A DNA stretch of 64,000 bases from an uncultured Lachnospiraceae bacterium (GTDB lineage Bacteria; Bacillota; Clostridia; Lachnospirales; Lachnospiraceae): NCBI GenBank assembly GCA_910588875.1, contig CAJURT010000005.1:62001-126000 (forward strand), written 5' to 3'. Below the pieces are notes generated by a model. The model worked only from the letters and a program-made list of their open reading frames with translations, was not told the DNA's origin and ran no database searches. Shown here in pieces: positions 51,332 through 60,753 of the stretch. The position numbers and the translations under genes were made by a program. Every line of letters starts with the position of its first letter. Position 1 is the stretch's first letter.

Positions 51332-52129
51332 TTATTGGCAACCCTTGTCCCCGTCCATCCCGTTCAGCTTCCGGATCAGTTCCTCACAGATCCCAATCAC
51401 AGACTTGCCGTCAGTGGCGATCACAATATCTGCGGCCTCCTCATATTTTTTCCGGCGTTTCTCCATCAGTTCCGAAATATACTCCACATTCATATGCCCG
51501 TTCAGGATTGGCCGCTCGTCAGAATCCTTTACCCGCTCCAATGTGGTCTCCGGAGTGGCTGTCAGAAGCACGATGCGGCTGCTCTTCTTTAAATTTTCCA
51601 CATTCTCGTCGCGCATCACGGCGCCGCCCCCGCAGGATATGATCACCTGCCGGCGGTTCTGCAGTTCGATGATGGCATTACTCTCACAATTGCGGAAATA
51701 GGGTTCTCCGTATTTGGCAAAAATATCAGTGATTGCCATCCCCTCCGCCTCAACAACCATGGCATCGGTTTCCACCTCTTCCATTGACAGCATATCCTTC
51801 AGACAATGGGATACGGTGCTCTTGCCCGCCCCCATGAAACCGATCAGGGCGATATTCTGTGCAAACAGGGCCTTGGCCTGCACCTTCTTGCTCATCCTCA
51901 AAATACATGCAAAAACCTCCAGCAGTTCTTCCTCATAAGGGTTCCCCTCCAGAATGCCCTCCAGAAGCTTTTGCTGCCTGGCCTCCTGTTCCGGCTGGAG
52001 AATCGGCAGCCCATGCCTCTTCTTATACCCGATAATCTCCCCGATGCCATCCATCCGTCTGGCCAGCAGCCTGGCCAGTTCCTCGTCACAGGCGGCAATA
52101 TCCTCCCTGATCTCTGCAATCTCTCTCAT
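51332..52129 (-). CDS. Bifunctional chorismate mutase / shikimate kinase
   Basis: A 265-residue fusion. Residues about 1-85 form an AroQ-type chorismate mutase (REIAEIREDIAACDEELARLLARRMDGIGEIIGYKKRHG). Residues about 95-260 form a shikimate kinase with Walker A FMGAGKST, ETDAMVVEAEG, YFRNCESNAI, ISCGGGAV and ERPIL. It links two steps of aromatic amino-acid synthesis; chorismate synthase and EPSP synthase steps lie elsewhere. ATG 52129 has a GGAGG ahead (GGAGGAAAT). The terminator at 52161-52189 lies between efp and this gene, so it may have its own unseen promoter. Confidence 0.87.
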   Translation of the reverse strand: MREIAEIREDIAACDEELARLLARRMDGIGEIIGYKKRHGLPILQPEQEARQQKLLEGILEGNPYEEELLEVFACILRMSKKVQAKALFAQNIALIGFMGAGKSTVSHCLKDMLSMEEVETDAMVVEAEGMAITDIFAKYGEPYFRNCESNAIIELQNRRQVIISCGGGAVMRDENVENLKKSSRIVLLTATPETTLERVKDSDERPILNGHMNVEYISELMEKRRKKYEEAADIVIATDGKSVIGICEELIRKLNGMDGDKGCQ

Positions 52130-52160
52130 ATTTCCTCCGTTTCCCTTCCATCCTCTTCTA

Positions 52161-52189
52161 AAAGAAAAACCAGACACTCCAGGGTCTGG
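52161..52189 (-). terminator. Terminator downstream of efp
   Basis: Minus strand CCAGAC-loop-GTCTGG with flanking A/T pairs followed by TTTTTCTTT. Confidence 0.7.
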
Positions 52190-52215
52190 CTTTTTCTTTC
52201 CTTCGATTTTATTCC

Positions 52216-52773
52216 TTATGCTCTGGATAAATACTCACCGGTACGGGTATCAATCTTGATCTTGTCCCCATTATCAACAAACAACGGCACATATACCGTA
52301 GCCCCTGTCTCCACGGTGGCCGGCTTCGTCGCACCCTGTGCGGTATCTCCCTTGAAGCCCGGCTCGGTGTTGGTGATCTCCAACTCCACAAACAACGGCG
52401 GTTCTACAGAAAATACCTTCCCGTTGTAGGAGCAAACCTTCACGCTCTCATTCTCCTTCACAAATTTCAATGCATCACCGATCACGTCCTCTGCCAGCGC
52501 CACCTGCTCATAGTTTTCCATATTCATAAAATTAAACAGATCGCCGTCCGCATACAGGTACTGCATATCCACACGGTCAATCCTGGCTGCCGGGAATTTC
52601 TCCGTGGGACGGAAAGTCCGCTCCACCACAGAACCAGTCATAACATTCTTAATCTTTGTCCTTACAAAAGCAGCGCCCTTGCCCGGCTTTACATGCTGAA
52701 ACTCAACGATCTGATATACGGAACCATCAATCTCCAAAGTTATGCCGTTTCTAAAATCACCTGCTGAAATCAT
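52216..52773 (-). CDS. efp: Elongation factor P
   Basis: A 185-residue EF-P that rescues ribosomes stalled at polyproline. KOW-like N-terminal domain with VKPGKGAAFVRTKIKNV (the lysine at the loop tip is the usual modification site or its equivalent), then two OB folds and the C-terminal ITNTEPGFKGDTAQGATKPATVETGATVYVPLFVDNGDKIKIDTRTGEYLSR. Full length. ATG 52773 with AGGAGG upstream and its own promoter. Confidence 0.97.
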   Translation of the reverse strand: MISAGDFRNGITLEIDGSVYQIVEFQHVKPGKGAAFVRTKIKNVMTGSVVERTFRPTEKFPAARIDRVDMQYLYADGDLFNFMNMENYEQVALAEDVIGDALKFVKENESVKVCSYNGKVFSVEPPLFVELEITNTEPGFKGDTAQGATKPATVETGATVYVPLFVDNGDKIKIDTRTGEYLSRA

Positions 52774-52818
52774 GTGATATTCCTCCTTGCATTTGCATAC
52801 TCACGCTTAATCTTCTAT

Positions 52819-52847
52819 ATTCTATAATAAATATAGTGTTTTTTCAA
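52819..52847 (-). promoter_or_regulatory. Promoter of efp
   Basis: Minus strand TTGAAA (52842-52847), 17-base spacer, TAGAAT (52819-52824). Confidence 0.75.
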
Positions 52848-53362
52848 CTATTTTTTTCTGTAATCCCCTCGGAACCTTTATAGAAATGAAGCACAACAGC
52901 CTCCAGGTACCGCTTTAAAACAATCTGGATCTCCTCCCTGGGATCAATGGGTTTTACCAGGATCCCGTAAATCCCTGCCCGGTTCGCCCCATACACATCC
53001 GTAAACAGCTGGTCCCCTACAAACAAGGTACTGTCCCTGTCTGTCCCCATCTGCTCCATAGCCCTTTTATAATTCCTGGTTGCCGGTTTCCCTGCCTTAT
53101 AGATATAAGGCGAACCCACCTGGGATGCAAAAGATGCCACCCTGGGTTCTTTGTTGTTCGACAGGAGGCAGGTCTCCATCCCCAATTCCCGCAGCCTTGC
53201 AAACAATGCCCTCGCACGCCCGTCTGCGGGAGCCCCATGGGGAACCAGCGTATTGTCAATGTCAAAGATCACCCCCCGGATCCCTTTCTTCTGCCAGGAC
53301 TCCCAATCAATCCCGTAGGTACTGCTTACCCACTCCTTTGGATAAAACCGCTCCCATATCAT
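52844..53362 (-). CDS. YqeG-family HAD phosphatase
   Basis: A 172-residue HAD subfamily IIIA phosphatase. Motif I GVIFDIDNTLVPHG, motif II in CLLSNN, and motif III VGDQLFTDVYGANRAG are intact. Related B. subtilis YqeG is uncharacterised or linked to phosphatidylglycerophosphate phosphatase activity (GEP4-like); the substrate here is inferred only. The ATG overlaps the nrdR stop by 4 bases. The efp promoter overlaps its end. Confidence 0.88.
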   Translation of the reverse strand: MIWERFYPKEWVSSTYGIDWESWQKKGIRGVIFDIDNTLVPHGAPADGRARALFARLRELGMETCLLSNNKEPRVASFASQVGSPYIYKAGKPATRNYKRAMEQMGTDRDSTLFVGDQLFTDVYGANRAGIYGILVKPIDPREEIQIVLKRYLEAVVLHFYKGSEGITEKNS

Positions 53363-53814
53363 TTATTCTTCAACAGCTTCCCCAGCTCCTCCATAAATGT
53401 GTTGACATCCTTAAATTCCCGGTAAACCGAGGCAAAACGGACATAGGCTACCTCGTCCAGACTCTTCAGCTTTTCCATCACCAGTTCCCCGATGGCAGAG
53501 GTCTCGACCTCCTTCTCCTCCATATTGAAGATCTGGTTCTCAATCTCATCAATCAATGCATTGATCTGCTCACTTGACACCGGCCTCTTATGGCAGGAAC
53601 GCAGCACCCCGTCCTGGATCTTGGACCGGTCATAGGTTTCCCGGGTGCTGTCCTTCTTGATCACCATCAGCGGCATGGTCTCAAGCTTCTCATAGGTGGT
53701 AAAACGTTTCTTGCACTTTTCGCACTGGCGCCGGCGCCGGATCGAACTATGCTCATCGGCCGGCCGGGAATCGATTACTTTGGTATCTGACGCGTTACAA
53801 TACGGACACTTCAT
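53359..53814 (-). CDS. nrdR: Transcriptional repressor NrdR
   Basis: A 151-residue repressor of ribonucleotide reductase genes. An N-terminal zinc ribbon (CPYCNASDTKVIDSR, CEKCKKRFTTYE) is followed by an ATP-cone (MVIKKDSTRETYDRSKIQDGVLRSCHKRPV). ATG 53814 is chosen from AGGAGG 7 bases ahead and the invariant MKCPYC start. It is first in nrdR-yqeG behind the promoter at 53872-53900. Confidence 0.97.
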   Translation of the reverse strand: MKCPYCNASDTKVIDSRPADEHSSIRRRRQCEKCKKRFTTYEKLETMPLMVIKKDSTRETYDRSKIQDGVLRSCHKRPVSSEQINALIDEIENQIFNMEEKEVETSAIGELVMEKLKSLDEVAYVRFASVYREFKDVNTFMEELGKLLKNK

Positions 53815-53871
53815 GGTTATTCCTCCTGTTATCGCACTTCCTCCCACGTAAATCAGTTATATTTCATATAT

Positions 53872-53900
53872 ATTTTACCCTATCAGCCAAATAAGTGCAA
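53872..53900 (-). promoter_or_regulatory. Promoter of nrdR-yqeG
   Basis: Minus strand TTGCAC (53895-53900), 17-base spacer, TAAAAT (53872-53877). Confidence 0.65.
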
Positions 53901-53950
53901 CCGATTTTTTCCGGAAACGTTGATTATGAGTAGCTGTTCCAGACCTCACC

Positions 53951-55270
53951 CTACATTTCTAATGTAACAAATATATCATAAACCGCCCTGATCGCCCCCT
54001 CAAAATCTGCGTTTTTCACACCGATAATAATGTTTAATTCGCTGGAGCCCTGGTCGATCATCTTCACATTAATATGGGCATGGGCAAGGGCAGAAAAGAT
54101 CCTGCCTGCCGTACCGCGGGTTGCCTTCATGCCGCGCCCCACCACCGCAATCAGGGCCAGGTCGGACTCCAAATCAACGCTGTCCGGCTCCACTGCCCGG
54201 TGGATTCCTGCGATCACCGACTGCTCATACTCCTCAAACTCATCCTGATGGACCATGATCGTCATGGTGTCAATCCCGGAAGGCATATGTTCAAAGGAAA
54301 TGCCGTATTTCTCAAACACCCCCAGGACTTTCCTCCCAAAGCCGACTTCTGCGTTCATCATTGCCTTCTCAATATTGATGGCGCAGAAGCCGCGCTTACC
54401 CGCAATCCCGGTAATCGTGTACCGAGGCTTCCGGCAGGTGCTCTCCACAATCAGCGTCCCCTTATCCTCCGGCCTGTTGGTGTTGCGTATATTGATGGGG
54501 ATCCCCTCTTTGCGCACGGGGAAAATAGCATCCTCATGGAGCACGCTGGCTCCCATATAAGCCAGTTCCCGCAATTCCTTATAAGTAATGGTCTCAATCA
54601 CCTGGGGATCCTTCACAATCCGGGGATCTGCCACCAAAAATCCTGATACATCCGTCCAGTTTTCATACAAGTCTGCGTGAATCGCTTTCGCCACAATCGA
54701 CCCTGTCACATCCGAACCGCCCCGGGAAAATGTCTTGATGCTCCCGTCATGCTTTGACCCATAAAACCCGGGAATTACCGCCCGCTCCACATGCTCCAGG
54801 CGTTCAGATAATTCCCTGTGGGTCAGTTCCGCCTCAAAATTCCCCTGGTCGTCAAAGAATATAACCTCTGCGGCGTCAATAAATTCATAGCCCAGATAGG
54901 ATGCCATCACGATACCGTTTAAATACTCCCCTCGGGATGCCGCATAATCCCGCCCAATCCCCTTGGCAAAATTCTCTTCGATCCGGTCAAACTCATAATC
55001 CAGGTTCAGATCCAAATCCAGGCCGTTGATAATCTCCAGATAGCGGTCCTTAATCCGGCTCAGGATCTTTTTATAAGCCGCCCCGGCAGCTGCGGCATCA
55101 TAGCAGGCATATAGCATGTCCGTAACTTTTTCATCCTTATCATTCCTCTTTCCCGGCGCGGAAGGAATGACATAGCGCCTCGTCTTATCCGAACGGATAA
55201 TCTCCCCAACCTTCTTAAACTGCCTGGTGCTGGCAAGTGAACTTCCGCCAAATTTCACAACCTTCTTCAT
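53951..55270 (-). CDS. lysC: Aspartate kinase
   Basis: A 439-residue aspartokinase, first step of the aspartate family (lysine, threonine, methionine, and diaminopimelate for the wall). It opens KVVKFGGSSLAS, with GRGGSDVTGSIVAKAI in the kinase domain and two C-terminal ACT domains (GKRGFCAINIEKAMMNAEVGFGRKVL; VVGRGMKATRGTAGRIFSALAHAHINVKMIDQGSSEL) for allosteric control. Class by length and ACT layout is monofunctional. It lies 53 bases behind purL. No lysine riboswitch was seen upstream. Confidence 0.93.
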   Translation of the reverse strand: MKKVVKFGGSSLASTRQFKKVGEIIRSDKTRRYVIPSAPGKRNDKDEKVTDMLYACYDAAAAGAAYKKILSRIKDRYLEIINGLDLDLNLDYEFDRIEENFAKGIGRDYAASRGEYLNGIVMASYLGYEFIDAAEVIFFDDQGNFEAELTHRELSERLEHVERAVIPGFYGSKHDGSIKTFSRGGSDVTGSIVAKAIHADLYENWTDVSGFLVADPRIVKDPQVIETITYKELRELAYMGASVLHEDAIFPVRKEGIPINIRNTNRPEDKGTLIVESTCRKPRYTITGIAGKRGFCAINIEKAMMNAEVGFGRKVLGVFEKYGISFEHMPSGIDTMTIMVHQDEFEEYEQSVIAGIHRAVEPDSVDLESDLALIAVVGRGMKATRGTAGRIFSALAHAHINVKMIDQGSSELNIIIGVKNADFEGAIRAVYDIFVTLEM

Positions 55271-55323
55271 TATGTCCTCTCCAATCTACATGTTCCTTTA
55301 TCACTGTCCCCGGGAGTATCTTC

Positions 55324-58300
55324 CTACTTAAAGTACCTCACCCCAGACTCAAAGATTTTCATATCCTGTTCCCCATAAATGTTCATGGCCACCGCTTCCC
55401 CACGCCGTTCTGAATGGGCCATTTTGCCGAGGATCCTCCCGTCCGGGCTGGTAATGCCTTCAATCGCCATATAGGAGCCATTGGGATTCCAGAACTCATC
55501 CATCGTCGGCACGCCCTGGTCATCCACATACTGTGTCGCCACCTGCCCGTTGGCAAACAGTTTCTTCAGCCACTCCTCACCAGCCACAAAACGCCCTTCC
55601 CCATGGGAGGCCGGGTTGCAGTATATGCCTCCTGCCTCTGCACCCTGCAGCCACGGAGAACGGTTGCTTACCACCTTCGTGTAGACCATCTTGGATATGT
55701 GCCGCCCGATGGTATTCATGGCCAGGGTGGGGGAATCTGCATGCTGTTCCACGATCCGCCCTTCCGGCACCAGGCCCAGTTTAATCAGCGCCTGGAAACC
55801 GTTGCAGATCCCCAGCATCAGCCCGTCACGCTCATTGAGGAGTTTCTCTATCTCCTCCCGGATCACCTTATTCCGGAACACTGTGGCAAAGAATTTAGCG
55901 CTTCCTTCCGGCTCATCCCCTGCGGAAAAGCCGCCGGGAAACATCACGATCTGTGCCTTTTTTATCTCCTTTTTATATATTTCCACCGACTCCCTGATAT
56001 CTTCTGCTGAAAGGTTTTTAAACACCCGGGTCACCACCTTCGCCCCGGCCCGTTCAAAAGCCTTCGTGCTGTCGTACTCACAGTTTGTCCCCGGGAATAC
56101 AGGGATAAATACGGTTGGCTGCGCCAGCTTATGGCTGCAGATATACACGGAATCTGTCCGGTATACCTCATTGGGCACCTGGCTTTGCTCCACGCCTGAC
56201 CGGGTGGGGAACACCTTCTCCAGGGTATTCGTCCAATGTTCCAGCGCCTCATCCAACGGGATGCTCACCGGGCCATACTCCAACGCCGCCCGGCCGGTCA
56301 CCTCACCCACCAGGGTGTAGGGCATCGCCAGTTCGCCCACCTTTCCGTCCGCCACCTCGCAGACAATATTGCCCCACCCGGCACCAAAGAAGTCTCTCGG
56401 ATCCAGGTTATGCTCTATCTTCACTCCCAGCTTATTGCCGAAGGCCATCTTGCTGACAGCCTCTGCCAGCCCATGCCCCTCAACCGCATAGGCCGAAAGG
56501 ACGCGCCCGGCACGGATATCCTCCATCAGCTTTCCGTAACCATCCATCAGCTGGCGGTACACCGGCAGGTCATAACCGTCCCGCTCCCCGCAAAACACTA
56601 CAATCTTGCTTCCTTCTTTCTTAAACTCCGGGGTAATCATGTCCTTATGGCTGGCCACATCCACCGCAAAGGACACCAGCGTCGGCGGTACATTGATCTC
56701 CCCGTGCTGCTCATCGTTGAAGGTGCCCGACATACTGTCCTTGCCGCCAATCGACGGCAATCCAAAGCCCAGCTGCGCCTGGTAAGCCCCCAGCAGGGCC
56801 GCAAATGGCACTCCCCAGCGTTTTGGATCCTCTGTCATCCTCTTAAAGTACTCCTGGAAAGTAAAACGGATTTTCTTATAATCCCCGCCTGCTGCCACAA
56901 TTTTCGCCACCGAAGCCACCACTGCAAAGACTGCGCCGTGATATGGGCTCCAGCTTGACAGATAGGGGTCAAAGCCATAACTCATCATGGTCACCGTATC
57001 CGTAGCCCCTTCAAGCACCGGCAGCTTAGCCACCATGGCCTGGGTCTCCGTCAGCTGGTATTTCCCCCCGTAAGGCATGAACACGGAGCCTGCGCCTATG
57101 GAGCCGTCGAACATCTCCACCAGGCCCTTCTGCGAACATACATTCAGATCCGCTAGCACATCCAGCCAGGCCTGCCGCACATCCGGAATGTCCTTTTTCA
57201 CAAACAGGCTGCCTTCCCTGGAAGGAACCTCCAGGATAACATCCGCCTCCTGATGTGCCCCGTTGGTGTCAAGGAATGCCCGGCTGATATCCACAATCGT
57301 CTTGTTCCGCCAGTTCATCACCAGCCTCGGCTCCTCTGTCACTACCGCCACGGAGACTGCCTCCAGGTTCTCCTCTGCCGCATAAGCCAAAAACTGCCCC
57401 ACATCCTTTGGGTCAAGCACCACAGCCATCCGCTCCTGGGACTCGGAAATGGCAATCTCTGTGCCGTCCAGACCGGCATATTTCTTGGGAACCTTATCCA
57501 GATCGATCTTCAGCCCGGCTGCCAGTTCGCCGATGGCCACCGATACCCCGCCTGCACCGAAATCATTGCATTTCTTGATTATGCTGCTGACCTCCGGCCT
57601 GCGGAACAGCCTCTGGATCTTCCTCTCCGTAGGTGCATTTCCCTTCTGCACCTCCGCACCGCAGGCTTCAATCGATGCCTCCGTGTGAACCTTGGAAGAG
57701 CCCGTGGCGCCGCCGATCCCGTCACGCCCTGTCCGGCCCCCCAGCAATACGATGATATCCCCCGGATCCGAGGTCAGGCGCTTCACATATTTCCTGGGAG
57801 CCGCACCCATGACCGCACCGATCTCCATCCGCTTCGCCGCATAATTCGGATGGTAGATTTCCTTCACATACCCGGTGGACAGCCCGATCTGGTTGCCGTA
57901 GGAACTATAGCCGGAAGCCGCGCCATTCACCAGCTTTTTCTGTGGCAGCTTCCCCTTCATCGTCTCCCTTAAAGGCGCCGTGGGATCTGCCGCACCGGTC
58001 ACCCGCATCGCCTGATACACATAAGTGCGCCCGGAAAGCGGGTCACGGATGGCGCCGCCCAGGCAGGTTGCCGCACCTCCGAAAGGCTCGATCTCCGTGG
58101 GATGGTTATGTGTCTCGTTCTTAAAATTGACCAGCCACTCCTCTGTCACCCCATCGACGGCAACCGGAACCACAATGCTGCAGGCATTGATCTCCTCCGA
58201 CTCCTCCAGATCCCCAAGTTTTCCCTCTGCCCTAAGCTTCTTCATCGCCAGCAGCGCCAGATCCATCAGACATACAAACTTATCATCCCGCCCCTTATAA

Positions 58301-59088
58301 AGCACCTCACGGTCTGTTAGGTACTGCTCATAGGTTCCCCGGATCGGCTCGTTGTAATCCCCCTCCGTAATCGTCACATTTTTCAGTTCCGTGGAAAAGG
58401 TGGTATGGCGGCAGTGGTCTGACCAATAGGTATCCAAAACCCGCACCTCCGTCACCGTCGGCTCCCGGCGCTCCTCCTCCCGGTAATATCTCTGAATATG
58501 CCGGAAATCCTCAAACGTCATTGCCAGGTTCAATGAATCATAAAGGCTCTTCAGCCCCTGCTCATCAAAATCACAAAATCCTTCCAGGCTTGCCACATCC
58601 TCAGGCCTGTCGAACACGGTTACCAAAGTCTTGGGCTTTTCCCCATCTGCTTCCCGTGAGTCCACCGGATTGATGCAGAAAGCCTTCACTGCCGCCTTCT
58701 GTTCCCCGGTTAATGCCCCTGTCAGCACATAGGTCGTGGCCGTCCGGATCACCGGCTCCTCATCCTCTTTTAAGAGTTTCACACACTGCTCCGCTGAATC
58801 TGCCCGCTGGTCAAACTGCCCCGGCAAATACTCCACCGAAAACACCGTGTCCCCGGCCTCTGCCGGAAACTCCTCCTCATATACAAAGTCTACCGGCGGC
58901 TCCGAAAATACCGTCGCCAATGCCTGCCGGTAAACCGCATCCGACACATTCTCCACATCATACCGGATCAGCACCCGCACATTGCTCACCGTGCCGATAT
59001 TCAGATAGTTCCCGATCTCCTCTTTCAGTTCCTTCGCCTTCACAGCAAACTGCGGCTTCTTTTCCACAAACACCCGTCTTACGCCCAC
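55324..59088 (-). CDS. purL: Phosphoribosylformylglycinamidine synthase, single-chain PurL
   Basis: A 1,254-residue fused FGAM synthase (purine step 4). A PurS-like N-terminus, two AIRS-related halves (YWSDHCRHTTFSTEL, KNETHNHPTEIEPFGGAATCLGGAIRDPLSGR, SIGGKDSMSGTF), and a C-terminal glutamine amidotransferase with VMFPGGFSAGDEPEGSAKF, the cysteine nucleophile in MLGICNGFQ, and a NPASHGEGRF histidine/glutamate pair. The start is a GTG at 59086-59088 with AAAGGAGG 7 bases upstream. An extended -10-like TGCTATGAT lies about 80 bases before it. lysC follows. Confidence 0.95.
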   Translation of the reverse strand: MGVRRVFVEKKPQFAVKAKELKEEIGNYLNIGTVSNVRVLIRYDVENVSDAVYRQALATVFSEPPVDFVYEEEFPAEAGDTVFSVEYLPGQFDQRADSAEQCVKLLKEDEEPVIRTATTYVLTGALTGEQKAAVKAFCINPVDSREADGEKPKTLVTVFDRPEDVASLEGFCDFDEQGLKSLYDSLNLAMTFEDFRHIQRYYREEERREPTVTEVRVLDTYWSDHCRHTTFSTELKNVTITEGDYNEPIRGTYEQYLTDREVLYKGRDDKFVCLMDLALLAMKKLRAEGKLGDLEESEEINACSIVVPVAVDGVTEEWLVNFKNETHNHPTEIEPFGGAATCLGGAIRDPLSGRTYVYQAMRVTGAADPTAPLRETMKGKLPQKKLVNGAASGYSSYGNQIGLSTGYVKEIYHPNYAAKRMEIGAVMGAAPRKYVKRLTSDPGDIIVLLGGRTGRDGIGGATGSSKVHTEASIEACGAEVQKGNAPTERKIQRLFRRPEVSSIIKKCNDFGAGGVSVAIGELAAGLKIDLDKVPKKYAGLDGTEIAISESQERMAVVLDPKDVGQFLAYAAEENLEAVSVAVVTEEPRLVMNWRNKTIVDISRAFLDTNGAHQEADVILEVPSREGSLFVKKDIPDVRQAWLDVLADLNVCSQKGLVEMFDGSIGAGSVFMPYGGKYQLTETQAMVAKLPVLEGATDTVTMMSYGFDPYLSSWSPYHGAVFAVVASVAKIVAAGGDYKKIRFTFQEYFKRMTEDPKRWGVPFAALLGAYQAQLGFGLPSIGGKDSMSGTFNDEQHGEINVPPTLVSFAVDVASHKDMITPEFKKEGSKIVVFCGERDGYDLPVYRQLMDGYGKLMEDIRAGRVLSAYAVEGHGLAEAVSKMAFGNKLGVKIEHNLDPRDFFGAGWGNIVCEVADGKVGELAMPYTLVGEVTGRAALEYGPVSIPLDEALEHWTNTLEKVFPTRSGVEQSQVPNEVYRTDSVYICSHKLAQPTVFIPVFPGTNCEYDSTKAFERAGAKVVTRVFKNLSAEDIRESVEIYKKEIKKAQIVMFPGGFSAGDEPEGSAKFFATVFRNKVIREEIEKLLNERDGLMLGICNGFQALIKLGLVPEGRIVEQHADSPTLAMNTIGRHISKMVYTKVVSNRSPWLQGAEAGGIYCNPASHGEGRFVAGEEWLKKLFANGQVATQYVDDQGVPTMDEFWNPNGSYMAIEGITSPDGRILGKMAHSERRGEAVAMNIYGEQDMKIFESGVRYFK

Positions 59089-59294
59089 ACCAAATCCTCC
59101 TTTAGAATTTCTATGGCTGCCCGTCTTCCTGTCACTTACAAAAATCCTCGCGTGATCCGCTTAACTGTATCATAGCACAAAGAGATTTATAAATAAAATT
59201 AATGTATCTAATCTGCTTTATCTGTTTTACTTATATATCGTCCCCTTTTTCCTAAACAGACGAAGGGTTTTGCTTTACAGGCCAGGCTTTCCAA

Positions 59295-59345
59295 AAATAA
59301 AACTGCAGGTAAGGCATATGCCATACATGCCCCACCTGCAGTTTT
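59295..59345 (-). terminator. Terminator after the two membrane-protein genes
   Basis: AAAACTGCAGGT (59299-59310) pairs with ACCTGCAGTTTT (59334-59345) over 12 bases; a small GGCATATGCC hairpin lies inside the loop. T run on the minus strand side. Confidence 0.78.
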
Positions 59346-59372
59346 CCGCTCATTTTCCTTCTCTCAGCCCCT

Positions 59373-60047
59373 TCACGGCGCATCCGGCAAGTCCTCTGCC
59401 CTTTTCAGGCCTGAGCCTCTCACTTCCCGCCGGTAGCCCGCCCTCAACAGCAGCAGCCCCAAAAGCACCAGGACCAGCCCCAAAACAAAGCCTATCCGTA
59501 CAGCCATAAAATTGACATAGCGAACCACCAAAGGTTCTCCCATCTGTTGGATCTCAGCCTCTGTATATCCCAGTTCTCCCAGATATTCCTTATAGAATCC
59601 TGCCAGATTCCCCTCCAGAAGTTCTGCCTTGCCCTCAACAAAAATCTCTGTAGAAGGCTCTGTGCCTGACATCATATAATCAAACGTCTCTTCTGAAAGG
59701 CTGTTCAGTGCATCAACGTCCGCCTGGCGGCACTTTAGCGCAAAACACCCCGTCGCAGCCGGTATCATATAATAATTCCCTGATTTGCGGCTGCCGCTGC
59801 GGGAGCCGTCGCTGCGCTTGGTATAAGTACTCTCGGAAGCGAAATAATCTAAGGCATAGACCACATTCCCCTCCACATGGCTCCCTGGTTTCAGTTCCTT
59901 GCCCTCCTCCAAAAGTTCCTCAAAACTCACCGCCGGCTTAAAGGACACCACCAGGTCAGCAGCACACATATACAAAAGCATGCCTCCAAAAGCCAGCAGG
60001 GCCAGCACCCCCGTGTTCAGGCTTCTGATTAAATTTCCGATCTTCAC
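59373..60047 (-). CDS. Membrane protein of unknown function (possibly DUF6709)
   Basis: A 224-residue protein with an N-terminal membrane helix (VLALLAFGGMLLYMCAADLVV, about 13-34), a central extracytoplasmic or luminal-type domain of about 130 residues with a low-complexity DGSRSGSRKSG patch, and a second helix near the end (VRIGFVLGLVLVLLGLLLL). I do not recognise a function; a loose memory places such proteins in DUF6709. The start is GTG 60047 with AGGAG 9 bases upstream. It follows another membrane protein gene by 44 bases and is closed by the terminator at 59295-59345. Confidence 0.65.
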   Translation of the reverse strand: MKIGNLIRSLNTGVLALLAFGGMLLYMCAADLVVSFKPAVSFEELLEEGKELKPGSHVEGNVVYALDYFASESTYTKRSDGSRSGSRKSGNYYMIPAATGCFALKCRQADVDALNSLSEETFDYMMSGTEPSTEIFVEGKAELLEGNLAGFYKEYLGELGYTEAEIQQMGEPLVVRYVNFMAVRIGFVLGLVLVLLGLLLLRAGYRREVRGSGLKRAEDLPDAP

Positions 60048-60091
60048 TGTTCTTAACTCCTCATCTTCCTGTTTTCCTTCTTGGGCAAGGC

Positions 60092-60703
60092 TTATTTTTT
60101 CAGCGCACGCCCCTTCTTATCCACACCCAGTTCACGGTTCACGGATTCCTGGAATACCTCTGCAAATTTCTTAAAGGCAGCTGCTTCATCCGGCTGCTGG
60201 ATGTTCACCTGGCACTCTTTCCCCATCTTCGTGTTGCTGCCATCCACAGAAATAATATAGAGGTTCTTCTTCCCGCCCGGGAATTGCAGAAGCAGCTGAT
60301 GGACATTTCCTCCCACATACACCAGGGTCTCGGCGCTGGCTTTGATCGGCTGCGTATAAACAATCTTTCCGCCCTCCACGCCGATGGGAACCACCCACAG
60401 ATGGTCAGCCTGGTCCGGGCGGAAGCCCACCGCATAATAATGGTAAACCTCCCGCTTCATCCGTGCGCCGCCATACACCTCCTTGCTGTGGGCATATGCC
60501 GCCGTATACTGGGCTCCGTCAGGAACCAGGTTGCTGATAATCTTCCGGATATCCTCCTTCTCCTGGCTGTTCACGCCCTTCTTCTCATCCAGGCTTATCT
60601 TAATGAATAGGATAATAAATAACACCACAAAGATACCAACGGTAATCATAAATACCTGGGGGGTAACCCCTACCATATCCGCCAGCTTCTCAATTATCGC
60701 CAT
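60092..60703 (-). CDS. Single-span membrane protein of unknown function
   Basis: A 203-residue protein: short N-terminus, one helix (FMITVGIFVVLFIILFIKI, about 18-36), then a cytoplasmic or extracellular domain with HYYAVGFRPDQADHLWVVPIGVEGGKIVYTQPIKA and a GGKKNLYIISVDGSNTKMGKECQVNIQQ stretch, and a basic end. No known family recognised. It sits between a HAD phosphatase gene and a second unknown membrane gene, and the three probably share a transcript. Confidence 0.7.
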   Translation of the reverse strand: MAIIEKLADMVGVTPQVFMITVGIFVVLFIILFIKISLDEKKGVNSQEKEDIRKIISNLVPDGAQYTAAYAHSKEVYGGARMKREVYHYYAVGFRPDQADHLWVVPIGVEGGKIVYTQPIKASAETLVYVGGNVHQLLLQFPGGKKNLYIISVDGSNTKMGKECQVNIQQPDEAAAFKKFAEVFQESVNRELGVDKKGRALKK

Positions 60704-60753
60704 TGCTGCTTTCCTCCTGCAAGTCTTTCTTTATTGTTCCGTTTGTTTGCGGC

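Noticed and set aside
55271..55323. Lysine riboswitch before lysC
   Set aside because: The gap is only 53 bases, too short for the L box, and no conserved element was seen.
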